A stretch of DNA of 64,000 bases from Desulforhabdus sp. TSK (GTDB taxonomy: Bacteria; Desulfobacterota; Syntrophobacteria; Syntrophobacterales; Syntrophobacteraceae), in the NCBI RefSeq assembly GCF_022836495.1, contig NZ_BQXM01000005.1, positions 62,001-126,000 on the forward strand, given 5' to 3'. Positions 8,015 to 16,368 of this stretch are shown here, piece by piece (position 1 is the first letter of the stretch; each line of letters starts with the position of its first letter). The position numbers were made by a program, and so were the translations under genes. The notes under the pieces were generated by a model. The model was not told the origin of the DNA. It was given only the letters and a program-made list of their open reading frames with translations, and ran no database searches.

Positions 8015-8448
8015 CGGAATCTCCTTGGGGAGACTCTCTATCAAAATTCCCTGGCAGCGGCAACTCGTATGACGATGAATCACCGGCAGATCTGCTCTCC
8101 ATCGCAGAACCATCCATCCATCCAGACACGGCATGGGTCTCATGGTGATCGACAGGGCAGGGGAGTCCCATGAAAACTTGGATACCCACACCGGCGAAAA
8201 TCTGCTATAAAAGCCGCCGTTGAGTTGCTCAGGAGATGATAGAGCACCCATCCCATCGGTTGCGCCGAACCAGTCGGCGGATGCCTAATGACGGGAGGTT
8301 TGTTGGACTTTGGCGATGAAGGATGACGACGGGTGGAGATTTTGAGTGCAAATGATGAAAATATATATTAAACATGGAGTTATTCACGACTCGGGCAGGT
8401 TTCTGTCGCCTTTTCCACCCTGAGCCGTTTTGTGCTACACAGCTGAGT

Positions 8449-8486
8449 ACGACTCGATACATTAGAGTGTCCACCACTCGAGTCGT
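8449..8486. repeat. 9-bp inverted repeat ACGACTCGA / TCGAGTCGT
   Basis: The two 9-bp arms are perfect and separated by 20 bp. Further ACTCG elements occur nearby. There is no T-tract, so a simple terminator is unlikely. Its role is unknown; it could be an operator or a piece of a mobile repeat. Confidence 0.45.
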
Positions 8487-8521
8487 CAGTCCTTCAGCCG
8501 GAATCCACAGGAAAAAACTGG

Positions 8522-8546
8522 ATGCCGGCTTAAAAACTGCCGGCAT
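8522..8546. repeat. Short palindrome ATGCCGGC-N9-GCCGGCAT
   Basis: An 8-bp perfect inverted repeat is embedded in GGAATCCACAGG...CTGG and ...GACGAGG flanks. These resemble the small dispersed intergenic palindromes common in proteobacteria. Only one copy of this form was seen in the window. Confidence 0.4.
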
Positions 8547-8705
8547 GACGAGGGGCGGAATGGACATCCTATTCTGTGGAAGTGTACTGAGGTATGGGAA
8601 CGAAGCACTGGTGGGGTAGCGCAAGTGCAGAAAATTTGCGGGAAACTCCTGTGAGTACGACGTTGAATCCTGAGAAGGGCCATTCACTATTGGGGAGCAG
8701 TTCAA

Positions 8706-9269
8706 ATGGACACAATCACGTATCTAAAGAATTTCATTAAAGATAAAAATATCGCCTCCATCACGCCCACTTCCAACATTGGAGTGAAGCGGGTCTGCAG
8801 TAAGATCGATTTCGATTGCACCAACTTGATCGTCGAGTACGGACCAGGGACCGGGGTTTTTTCCCATTACCTTTTGAAGAAAATGCGGGACGATTCCCGC
8901 CTCATCCTGATTGAACGGAACAAAAATTTTGGCTGCATCCTGAAAGAAAAAATTCATGACCCCCGGGTCATTATCGTAAACGACAGTGCCGAAAATGTTT
9001 TGGAAACGCTGCGGTCCTGCAAGGAATCCCAGGCGGATTACATCATATCCGGAATTCCTTTCATCATGATCAAGGAAGATCTGAAAAACAAAATTCTTTA
9101 CAATACCCACCGCGCCCTCAAAAAAGGGGGGAAATTCCTGGTGTATCAAACCTGCTTTCAAATGGACCACCATCTGAAGATTCACCTGGACCGAGTTTTC
9201 TCCAGGGTCGATACCAAATATGAAATTATGAATATCCCTCCTCTGCGCCTCTACGAGGCTGTCAAATAG
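8706..9269 (+). CDS. SAM-dependent methyltransferase (phospholipid N-methyltransferase-like)
   Basis: The 187-aa protein has a class I methyltransferase fold: motif I IVEYGPGTGVFSHYLL (about 43-58), an acidic end of strand 2 in LILIERN, and ISGIPFIMIKEDLK in place of motif IV. The overall layout, with SNIGVKRVC at the start and GGKFLVYQTCFQ near the end, resembles PmtA-type phospholipid N-methyltransferases and the rRNA adenine dimethylase group. The substrate cannot be decided from sequence alone. Base composition is more A/T-rich than in its neighbours, which may indicate acquisition. It is monocistronic, with large gaps on both sides. Confidence 0.75.
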   Translation: MDTITYLKNFIKDKNIASITPTSNIGVKRVCSKIDFDCTNLIVEYGPGTGVFSHYLLKKMRDDSRLILIERNKNFGCILKEKIHDPRVIIVNDSAENVLETLRSCKESQADYIISGIPFIMIKEDLKNKILYNTHRALKKGGKFLVYQTCFQMDHHLKIHLDRVFSRVDTKYEIMNIPPLRLYEAVK

Positions 9270-9351
9270 GGCTTGACGACACTTCTGATTTGAGTGAATC
9301 GCGAGCAATCATTGACCGGCAACACTTTCAGCCCCATTGGCTGAACTGCGG

Positions 9352-9387
9352 CGGGAATCCAGGAGCGACCTTCGGGTCAGATTCCCG
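9352..9387 (+). terminator. Compound hairpin with a UUCG loop
   Basis: CGGGAATC (9352-9359) pairs with GATTCCCG (9380-9387), and inside it GACC-TTCG-GGTC forms a UUCG tetraloop hairpin. It lies 82 bp after the methyltransferase. It lacks a T-tract, so it may be a transcript-stabilising 3' structure or a Rho-type stop rather than a classical terminator. Confidence 0.4.
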
Positions 9388-9672
9388 TCCGCTGCCATAC
9401 CCCCCAAGGCCGGCGCATTATCATGAAGCCCCGGGGCATCATTCACACAGGCTTACCTGAAAAATGGGTCCATCGCGCACACCGGGCAGGGCGGTCAGGC
9501 GGTTCTTTACTGAATCGGGTTGTGGGAGGCTTGAGATTGGAAATAGAGGGGTCCGGATTTGCTTTGGCGGGAGGCCGGCCCCTCTGCTCTCAGGGAATGG
9601 TGGGGAAGGAATCTGATTGCAGTTTACAGAACTCCGGCGAAAAGAAAATGGATCAGGATACCTAAATTTAGA

Positions 9673-9688
9673 TAGGTATAAATACCTA
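9673..9688. repeat. 7-2-7 inverted repeat TAGGTAT-AA-ATACCTA
   Basis: A perfect 7-bp inverted repeat lies 37 bp beyond the stop of the NarL-type regulator. The 7-2-7 layout resembles dimeric LuxR/NarL-family sites, but the heptamer does not match the NarL consensus. Function is unknown. Confidence 0.35.
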
Positions 9689-9725
9689 CCTCACTGACGG
9701 CAGAAAGCCTGCTTTCAAGCTCCCC

Positions 9726-10400
9726 TCACAGGCTGATGGATACATAGCCCTTTCGAATGGCGTATTTCACCAGGTCGGTGCTCTTCTTAATGTCCAACTT
9801 CTTCATGATATTGGACCGATGATGCTGCACCGTTCGAATGCTGATGCACAGGAGATCGGCGATTTCCTTGTTCGATTTCGCTTCGGCGATGAGCTTCAGC
9901 ACCTCCCGTTCCCGGTTGCTCAGGGGCTCGGTTTTTGACAAATCTTCCGCAGTGGGCGAGGTGCTCCGGGAGGATTGCACGATCAACTGAGACACCTGGC
10001 TCGAAAGCAATGAGGAGATGTAGACGTTTCCCTTGCGAATGCTTTCAATGGCCGCTACCAACTCGTCATCCGCATCTTCTTTCAAAATGTAGCCATCGGC
10101 ACCTGCCCCCAGAGCATGATAAAGGTATTCCTTGTCCTTGTGCATGGTGAGGATGAGCACCTTCATGTCCGGATGGCTCCTCTTGATCTCCCGTGTCGCT
10201 TCGATCCCCCGCAGATTGGGCATGGAAATATCGAGGATGACCAGATGCGGCGGTGCCGCCTGCAGCAGCCTCAAGAGCTCGAGACCATCCTTCACTTCTC
10301 CCGTCACCCTGAAAGCGGAAATTTCTTCAAGGATGCGGCGCACTCCCTGTCGAAACATCATATGGTCGTCGGCCAGGACAATGAGATAGGGATCCATCAT
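9726..10400 (-). CDS. NarL/FixJ-family response regulator
   Basis: The 224-aa protein has an N-terminal receiver domain with acidic pocket residues in LADDH, phosphoacceptor Asp57 in VILDISMP, a Thr/Ser position in LILTMH and Lys in YILKED. A C-terminal LuxR-type helix-turn-helix follows (LSNREREVLKLIAEAKSNKE to RTVQHHRSNIMKKL, about 155-205). It should be phosphorylated by the kinase encoded immediately upstream, whose gene overlaps it by 4 bp (ATGA), and then bind DNA as a dimer. Target genes are not evident from this window. Confidence 0.93.
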   Translation of the reverse strand: MMDPYLIVLADDHMMFRQGVRRILEEISAFRVTGEVKDGLELLRLLQAAPPHLVILDISMPNLRGIEATREIKRSHPDMKVLILTMHKDKEYLYHALGAGADGYILKEDADDELVAAIESIRKGNVYISSLLSSQVSQLIVQSSRSTSPTAEDLSKTEPLSNREREVLKLIAEAKSNKEIADLLCISIRTVQHHRSNIMKKLDIKKSTDLVKYAIRKGYVSISL

Positions 10401-12979
10401 CCGACTCCTTTCTCTTCTATGGGGATGCGGAGGATGATGCGGGTGCCTTTGCCCACTTTGCTCCAGATATCCAGCGATCCTCCCAGCATGCGCGCGCGTT
10501 CGTCCATGGCTGAAAGGCCCATGCCCCTCTCGGTGGCCCGTTTCTGCAAATGATTATCTAAATCGAACCCCTGTCCATTGTCTTCGATGGTGCTAAGGAA
10601 AAAACCGTCCTTCTCTTCGATGGTGATCCACACGGTGCTCGCCTGGGCATGCTTGGCGATATTCGTTAGAGATTCCTGAAAAATACGGTAGATGGCGATG
10701 TTCATTTCTTTGGAAAAGGACTCCTTGAAGGGGTCCATTTCCAGGACGCATTGCACATGGAGGCGCTTGCTGAAATCGTCGAACAACCGGCGGAGGGCGG
10801 CCGAGAGTCCCAGGTCTTCCAGAATGGATGGGCTGAGATCGCGGGAGAGCCGCCTTACTTTTTCAATGATTTCATCGACAGATCGAAGGCTGCTCTTGCA
10901 GCCGCTTCTCAGGCTCTGCTGGTCCTGGAGCAATTGTTTTTCCACCAGCTTCAGCTGCAGCTTCAGAACCATGAGAGCTTGGCCCAGTTCGTCGTGCAGT
11001 TCTCTGGAAATCCGGCTGCGTTCTCTTTCCTGAGCGGTCAGAAGCTGATTGGACAGGCTGCGAAGCTTTTTCTCAGACTGCCTCAAGGCATCCTCTGCCT
11101 GCATTTTGGCGATGCCGCTTCCCATCTTCCGGCCTATGGTCTGGAACGTTCTTTTTTCTTCGGGAGTAAACGTCCGTTTCTTCTTGCTGAAGAGGTAGAG
11201 GGTCCCGATGTAGCGGGAGTTGGAAAAGAGGGGGATGATGGCGCAGGATTTGAGCCCCCAGCGCTCCGAAAGGACTGGGAACTGGGTCGAACAATCCTCC
11301 CAGAAAAGAAGTCGCTGCAGTCTGAAGCGCACCGCTTCCAGCTGCGCCTGGCATCGATGCTCCTGCAGTTCTTCCTGAAATGCATCGGGGAGCCCTTTTT
11401 GATGAAGCAGTTCAAGGGGTCTTGCGGAATCCTGGGCAAGGCAGATGGCTCCCCCTTCGAAATGCATCAAGCGCAGAGTGAAATCCAGAAATTTTTCCAG
11501 CAGCGCATTGAGATGAGGGGCTCTGTTGCCCCAGCCGATGATCCTGTTGAGGAGATCGATCCTCTCAGCGCGTAATCTTGAAAGCAGTTCGGCGTGCTTG
11601 GCGTCCGTGATGTCCAGACCCACACCTTGATATTCCACGGGCCTGGACCGTTCGTCAAAGATGGCTCGATCGGTCCACCGCACCCAGTGGATTTCTCCCG
11701 TCGGGCCTACGATGCGATGCTCTATGCCAGCGACAGGATTTTCCGGGGTGAGTCGGGCGATATGCTTTTTGAGCTTGGAGTGATCCGATTTGGGCAAATG
11801 GTACCAGAACTTGTGGCCGACCAGATCTTCCCGCGATTCCTGGAAATAGCGGCAGTAAGCCTCGTTCACGAAAGTGATCGTTCCATCCGCGGAAAAGCGC
11901 GAGATGAGCTCTGTCTGATCCTCCACGACGGCGCGATACCGGGCTTCGCTGTAGCGCAGGGCATCTTCGGCCCGTTTGCGATCGCTGATGTCGTCGAAAA
12001 TGGCGACGACCTGACCTGATGGAAGTCTGAAGGTATAACTTTCCAACCAGCGATCTTGTTGATTTCTATCTCGAAAGGTGATGGGGAGATGTTCGGGTTT
12101 TCCAGTCGTCCAGACTCGCAGGAGAATTTCCATGACGTCCAATGGCTTGATATTGGAAAAGACCTCCAGGGGGCTTTTTCCCAGGATGAGCTCCCTGGGG
12201 AGCCCGGCAATCTTTTCAGCGGCGCGATTCAAGTTGCGAAACACGAGGTTTGATCCGCCAGGCAGTACATCGAATACAGCGGCCCCATTGCGCATACGGT
12301 TGAAGAGCTCTCTGAATCTTGCCTCGCTGGCTTTGAGCTTTTCTTCAGAGCGCTTGAAATCTGAAATGTCGATGCCATAGTGGAGAAACATGTTTGCATC
12401 GATGGGGACCCACCATATGTGCCACGTTCGCCCGAATGTGTTGATCTCGCGAACATTTTTCGATGTATTGTCGGTGAGGGCGTCTTCCGCCCGGCAAAAA
12501 ACGCATCGCGACCCGCCAGGGGGAGGTGATCCTCCATGCTGTTCCATGTACTTTCTATCGTTTGCAGGAATATAAAGGCTGTGGGAAAATTCCCGCCAGC
12601 AGAGGCCCCCGACTCTGGCGCCCATCTTACGCGCCGTTTCATTGGCAGCCAGTATAAGCCGATCCTTGTCGATGAGCATGGTGGGATGGGGCAGGGTGTC
12701 CAGGAGCAACTGGGCCAGCCGGATGAATTCGGTCTGTGCCGGCATGAGGGAGTTTGCCTGGGCGGGAGCAGTTGCCGAGGCCTCTTGGTCCCGGCATTCC
12801 TGCACGCAGGATTCCACCGTACCTCTAAGGAGCGCCTCTGCGTCCTCGCCAGGGCTTTCGGCACCGGTGCGGGATGCAACCGATTTTCCACCTGGAGGAC
12901 ACTCGGCCAACGAGACCCTGAGCCGCAGGTCCTTCAATTCCTTTATGAGTTGTGCTTTGGTCTTGAGCTCATCTTGCAT
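10397..12979 (-). CDS. PAS/GAF sensor histidine kinase (HisKA_3 type)
   Basis: The 860-aa soluble kinase has no membrane segments. In order it holds an N-terminal coiled coil, a PAS-like domain (about 85-205) containing Cys127 and a Cys159-X2-Cys162 pair, two more PAS domains (about 218-335 and 343-462), and a GAF domain (about 485-625). A HisKA_3 dimerisation domain follows with phosphoacceptor His662 in RISRELHDELGQ, then an HATPase domain with the N-box ESLTNIAKHA and the G-box DNGQGFDL. This architecture belongs to NarX/DegS-type kinases that pair with LuxR-family regulators, consistent with the overlapping response-regulator gene. The cysteines in the first PAS domain could bind metal or heme or sense redox, but that is inference. 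Confidence 0.92.
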   Translation of the reverse strand: MQDELKTKAQLIKELKDLRLRVSLAECPPGGKSVASRTGAESPGEDAEALLRGTVESCVQECRDQEASATAPAQANSLMPAQTEFIRLAQLLLDTLPHPTMLIDKDRLILAANETARKMGARVGGLCWREFSHSLYIPANDRKYMEQHGGSPPPGGSRCVFCRAEDALTDNTSKNVREINTFGRTWHIWWVPIDANMFLHYGIDISDFKRSEEKLKASEARFRELFNRMRNGAAVFDVLPGGSNLVFRNLNRAAEKIAGLPRELILGKSPLEVFSNIKPLDVMEILLRVWTTGKPEHLPITFRDRNQQDRWLESYTFRLPSGQVVAIFDDISDRKRAEDALRYSEARYRAVVEDQTELISRFSADGTITFVNEAYCRYFQESREDLVGHKFWYHLPKSDHSKLKKHIARLTPENPVAGIEHRIVGPTGEIHWVRWTDRAIFDERSRPVEYQGVGLDITDAKHAELLSRLRAERIDLLNRIIGWGNRAPHLNALLEKFLDFTLRLMHFEGGAICLAQDSARPLELLHQKGLPDAFQEELQEHRCQAQLEAVRFRLQRLLFWEDCSTQFPVLSERWGLKSCAIIPLFSNSRYIGTLYLFSKKKRTFTPEEKRTFQTIGRKMGSGIAKMQAEDALRQSEKKLRSLSNQLLTAQERERSRISRELHDELGQALMVLKLQLKLVEKQLLQDQQSLRSGCKSSLRSVDEIIEKVRRLSRDLSPSILEDLGLSAALRRLFDDFSKRLHVQCVLEMDPFKESFSKEMNIAIYRIFQESLTNIAKHAQASTVWITIEEKDGFFLSTIEDNGQGFDLDNHLQKRATERGMGLSAMDERARMLGGSLDIWSKVGKGTRIILRIPIEEKGVG

Positions 12980-13307
12980 AGATCGACCGTCATGCTCTTG
13001 AATGAAGTGGGGTGATTCGGGAATACCTGGGCGATGCCATTGTCGCCCCCCTGCAGAGCCGAGATTTTCCGAAGCGTTTCACATGCCTCTCAGTTGGAGG
13101 GGCTCCCCTTTTCAAGGAACCGGGGAGGCGGCGAATGCACAAATTTTTACCGTTCGAGAGAAAAATGGCAATCCTATTTTGGTTAACTGATCCTTGTCCG
13201 AATGGAAATCCCTGTGTTATGTGTGTGCCTGGCAAAAATTTCCGGATCTTTAACAGTAGAGGAAGCCCATCGCAACGCCCGCACTTTATACTCCTGCATT
13301 TTTCGCC
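12980..13307. other. Divergent intergenic region, kinase / MFS transporter
   Basis: It should hold promoters for both divergent units, but no convincing -35/-10 pair was found. The last ~48 bases before the transporter start continue its reading frame without a standard start codon. Confidence 0.45.
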
Positions 13308-14456
13308 ATGGCCGTCGCCAATCTGTGCATGCTGTCCAGCTTCGGGACTTTTTTCCTTTTCCCCCTTTTCATCACCGAGCGGGGTGGCAATGAAGCGGAT
13401 ATCGGGGTCATCATGGGGGCCTTTGCTCTCGCGTCCGTCCTCTGCCGTCCCTTCATTTCCGGAATGATCGACCGCATCGGCCGGAAGAAGAGCTATACCG
13501 TCGGGGCGGCGTGTATGACGGCCTGTCCTCTCCTCTATCTGCTCTTTCGCGGAGATCTCGCCAACTTTTATTATCCGCTCCTCGTCGCCCGAATCGTCCA
13601 TGGGGTGGGATTTGCCATTTGCATCACGTCCGCTTTCACCTTTGTGGCGGACCTGGTACCCCCCAAGCGGCTCAATGAAGGGGTCGGTATTTTTGGGGTC
13701 TCGGGGCTCGTGGGGTCGGCTGTCGGACCCGTCATTGCCGAGCTGATTCTGAAGCATTACGGTTTTCCCATCCTGTTCGGGTTTGCCGCGGGAATCGCCT
13801 GCATCGGATTGCTCATTCATCTGCCCCTTTCTGAAACCTATGTACATGTTTCCAAAATCCCGTCCGGCTCTTTTTTCATGGTGTTCAAAATGAAGCGGAT
13901 TCTTTTCGTGGGGATCCTGGCCCTGTTGTTTGGCTTCGGCATCGCGGCGTCTAACAATTTCATAGCGCCCTTCGCTCAAGAGAAACGGTTGGTGTTCATT
14001 TCGTTGTTTTATGTCTCCTATTCATCCGCCGCGGTTCTGACGCGGTTTTTCGGGGGCAAAATGGGGGATCACCTGGGCGAGGAGCGGATCATTCCCCATG
14101 CCCTCCTCATGGTGGGCGCAGGATTGCTGTCGCTGACCCTACCGGGAGGAGAGCTCATGCTCCTCCTGTCAGGGTTCCTGGGAGGCTGCGGGCATGGCCT
14201 CCTCTATCCCTCTCTCAACGTTCTTGCCATTCGAGGGGAGCCGGCTCACATGAAAGGCAAAATCACGGGCGTGTTCACTGGGAGCATCGATGCGGGGGTG
14301 TTCGTGGGCTCCATCGCGCTGGGCTATATTGGGCGATGGGCTGGATTTCCCAGCCTTTTCCTGACCGCCGGCATGGCCCTGGTGCTGGCGTTTGTGATCT
14401 TCTGGGTGGAGACCCGCCGGCAATGGGCCTCCAGGTTGCCCTGCCAACGGGAATAA
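13308..14456 (+). CDS. MFS transporter
   Basis: The 382-aa protein is a major facilitator superfamily carrier with about 11-12 hydrophobic helices. The loop 2-3 signature appears as FISGMIDRIGRKKSY (about 49-63). The N-terminal helix reads ANLCMLSSFGTFFLFPLFI. In-frame codons before ATG 13308 (TPAFFA) match the usual N-terminus of relatives, but an in-frame TAG at 13257-13259 follows further upstream and no ATG, GTG or TTG lies between. The true start may be non-canonical or may have been lost. The substrate is unknown. It is convergent with the aldo/keto reductase gene, 18 bp apart. Confidence 0.87.
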   Translation: MAVANLCMLSSFGTFFLFPLFITERGGNEADIGVIMGAFALASVLCRPFISGMIDRIGRKKSYTVGAACMTACPLLYLLFRGDLANFYYPLLVARIVHGVGFAICITSAFTFVADLVPPKRLNEGVGIFGVSGLVGSAVGPVIAELILKHYGFPILFGFAAGIACIGLLIHLPLSETYVHVSKIPSGSFFMVFKMKRILFVGILALLFGFGIAASNNFIAPFAQEKRLVFISLFYVSYSSAAVLTRFFGGKMGDHLGEERIIPHALLMVGAGLLSLTLPGGELMLLLSGFLGGCGHGLLYPSLNVLAIRGEPAHMKGKITGVFTGSIDAGVFVGSIALGYIGRWAGFPSLFLTAGMALVLAFVIFWVETRRQWASRLPCQRE

Positions 14457-14474
14457 TAGACGGTGTTCTGCCGC

Positions 14475-15332
14475 TCAAAGGACCCCGCGATAGTAGGCAA
14501 GTCTGCGAGCGTAAGGGCTGAAGAGATCGATGAGGTCCGTCTGGTCTTCGCGGTCGAGAAGAGTGAAGTTTCGCGCGGCGTTGGCCAGCACCTGTACATG
14601 CTCGGGCAGGGAACAGCCGACGATGGCCACCGTGATGGGCTGGGAGAGAGCGAATCGGATGAGGAGGTCCGCCGTCAGCCCGATCTCCGGTGAAAGATAG
14701 TGGGAGGCACCCAGAACCTTCATGGCAATGACGGCGACACCCCTTTCCACGGCCAGGGGAAGGGTGGAATCCATGAACCCTCCCAGAACCCCTTCCACAG
14801 GGTTGATGGGCATCATGACGGAATCCACCGGCCATTCTGCGACAGCACGACTCAAAATGGCGGGATCATGGTGGCCGGTGACTCCGATGAAGCGCGTTTT
14901 TCCCTCTTTCTTCGCCTGGATGAAGGCTTCGAGGGCGCCCTCGGACCCGGAAATGGCCTGTAAATCGCCTTCGGTCCTCACATCGTGGATTTGCCACAGG
15001 TCCAGATGGTCTATGGCCATGGTCCTGAGGGTGCCCTCCAGATCTTCCATGGCCTTTGTCCTGGACCGCTGCGCCGATTTGCCCGCCTGGAACACTTTTG
15101 CCCGCTGGTGGGGATTCTTCGACCAGGCACGGCCATAATAGCCCTCACTGCCCGCATAGGCCCGTGCACAGTCGAAATACTGGATGCCCTGGTCCAGCGC
15201 TTCCCGTATGACAGCCTCCGCAGCTTCTTCCTGCCCGTAGGTCCTCAGGATCCCCTCGCCTCCGAGCCCCACACAGGTGACTTCGCTTCCGGTTTTTCCA
15301 AACAGCCTCATGGAAATGTCGTTGGGTTGCAC
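14475..15332 (-). CDS. Aldo/keto reductase family protein
   Basis: The 285-aa protein has the aldo/keto reductase barrel, an NAD(P)H-dependent oxidoreductase fold. Visible features are the N-terminal GKTGSEVTCVGLGGEG, the catalytic Asp and Tyr in FDCARAYAGSEGYYG, a Lys in KVFQAGKSAQRS and a His in DLWQIHDV. The late QPITVAIVGCSLPEHV segment fits NADP binding. A GTG start at 15332 is chosen because GAGGAG lies six bases before it; ATG at 15311 is the alternative. The substrate cannot be predicted. Confidence 0.88.
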   Translation of the reverse strand: MQPNDISMRLFGKTGSEVTCVGLGGEGILRTYGQEEAAEAVIREALDQGIQYFDCARAYAGSEGYYGRAWSKNPHQRAKVFQAGKSAQRSRTKAMEDLEGTLRTMAIDHLDLWQIHDVRTEGDLQAISGSEGALEAFIQAKKEGKTRFIGVTGHHDPAILSRAVAEWPVDSVMMPINPVEGVLGGFMDSTLPLAVERGVAVIAMKVLGASHYLSPEIGLTADLLIRFALSQPITVAIVGCSLPEHVQVLANAARNFTLLDREDQTDLIDLFSPYARRLAYYRGVL

Positions 15333-15422
15333 GATGAGCTCCTCGGTGCATGATATTCTGGATGAATGAGGCACACGGTGTGCACTGTGGGGGACAATGC
15401 TGCATGAGCGTGTCACCTCAAC

Positions 15423-15752
15423 TCATGATGTACCGGCTTCCTTGTCACGCGATTCCAAGGCTGCCAGGCGACGCTCCAGGATTTCGATCCGTTCCTGCAA
15501 TTCAGACAATTCCTTTTTACGGACAAATTCAAGGTTTTCCACCCATTTCTTCATGGTATCGGAGGTCTTGGAGTTGATTTCCTCCCACTGCTTTTCCCCG
15601 GTCTTGATGAGCTCTTCAGTCAGTTTTTCGGATTCTTCCGTTGAAATCTTCCCCTCTTCCACCAGTCGCCGTGTGGCCTCTTCAACCTTTTCCTTCGTGA
15701 GCACCACCGCTCCAATCCCCGCCAGCAACCCTTTCTTGATGAATTCCAGCAT
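15423..15752 (-). CDS. Phasin-like coiled-coil protein
   Basis: The 109-aa protein begins MLEFIKKGLLAGIGAVVLTK and continues with EEATRRLVEEGKISTEESEK and a long amphipathic coiled coil ending in ELQERIEILERRLAALE. This matches the small phasin-like (PhaF/PhaI-type) family associated with polyhydroxyalkanoate granules or used as helical scaffolds. No PHA synthesis genes are in the window, so a storage role is uncertain. ATG 15752 has GGAGTGA upstream and is preferred over a GTG at 15785. Confidence 0.65.
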   Translation of the reverse strand: MLEFIKKGLLAGIGAVVLTKEKVEEATRRLVEEGKISTEESEKLTEELIKTGEKQWEEINSKTSDTMKKWVENLEFVRKKELSELQERIEILERRLAALESRDKEAGTS

Positions 15753-15960
15753 AAGCTCAATCACTCCTTCAAAAGTGTCGTCCACCGCAAGACAGACTGT
15801 ATCGTTTCAAATGGGCCATCACGATGCAGGAGAACAGTGTGATTCTTCAGACGTATCTTGCAAATTAGCCATGCACGAACGATAAAGCAAGGGAGCCTGC
15901 GTCGAAGGGTAAAGATGGATCAGTTTAAATGAGTCTAAAGTGGGGAGGGGAAGTCGTTCC

Positions 15961-16245
15961 ATGGACGAAACCATACGGCAACGGATGATAGAACTGCTCG
16001 CCGGCGGGGAATATACGGACCGGGATCTCTCGCAGTTCCTTGGGATTTCGGAAAAAGACGTGGTGTACCATCTCGAGCACATTGCCCGGTCCGTTCAGGG
16101 GCAGAAGAGAAAATTGAAAGTCATCCCTGCGCGCTGCATGGAATGCGGCTTCACCTTTGAAGACCGGAGACGCTTTTCCAAGCCAGGCCGCTGCCCCCGC
16201 TGCAAAGGTGAGCACCTGCAAGACCCCAGGTATCATATCCAGTGA
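15961..16245 (+). CDS. HTH / zinc-ribbon transcriptional regulator
   Basis: The 94-aa protein joins an N-terminal winged-helix-like segment (about 1-45, EYTDRDLSQFLGISEKDVVYHLEHI) to a C-terminal zinc ribbon with the pairs CMEC (near 59) and CPRC (near 78). It corresponds to the small family of predicted regulators with an HTH fused to a Zn ribbon (COG3357, from memory). ATG 15961 follows GAGGGGAA. The target is unknown. The gene stands alone, divergent from the phasin-like gene. Confidence 0.8.
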   Translation: MDETIRQRMIELLAGGEYTDRDLSQFLGISEKDVVYHLEHIARSVQGQKRKLKVIPARCMECGFTFEDRRRFSKPGRCPRCKGEHLQDPRYHIQ

Positions 16246-16257
16246 AAGCCGCTGCAC

Positions 16258-16290
16258 ATCCCCCTTGATCCCCCTTCAAAGGGGGGCTTC
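16258..16290. repeat. C/G-tract palindrome, copy 1
   Basis: CCCCCTT-CA-AAGGGGGG follows an ATCCCCCTTG repeat. Similar C-tract/G-tract palindromes recur at 39129-39240 and 50606-50670, so this looks like a dispersed intergenic element. It lies downstream of the HTH/zinc-ribbon gene and could also stop transcription, although no T-run follows. Confidence 0.5.
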
Positions 16291-16368
16291 AAAACCTTCC
16301 GCTCTGGATGATGATTTTCTCTGCCAAGTACGCGTGAGGTGGAGGATGGCGGTTTATGCTTTGCTGCC

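Larger units (their letters stand above)
8015..8705. other. Intergenic region with short inverted repeats
   Basis: No supported gene is seen in these 691 bases. The stretch holds an inverted repeat at 8449-8486 and a small palindrome at 8522-8546 of a common dispersed type. An ORF spanning most of the minus strand lacks protein-like composition and was not accepted. Confidence 0.55.
9270..9725. other. Intergenic region downstream of the methyltransferase
   Basis: No gene is supported in these 456 bases. A strong compound hairpin lies at 9352-9387 and an inverted repeat at 9673-9688. The remainder shows nothing I can name. Confidence 0.55.

Noticed and set aside
8229-8705. Minus-strand ORF of 158 codons
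   Set aside because: Composition is not protein-like, it covers two inverted repeats, and it has no plausible start signal or family resemblance.
9673-9688. NarL-type 7-2-7 operator
   Set aside because: The spacing fits, but the heptamer TAGGTAT does not match the NarL consensus and the site lies downstream of the regulator gene; kept only as a repeat.
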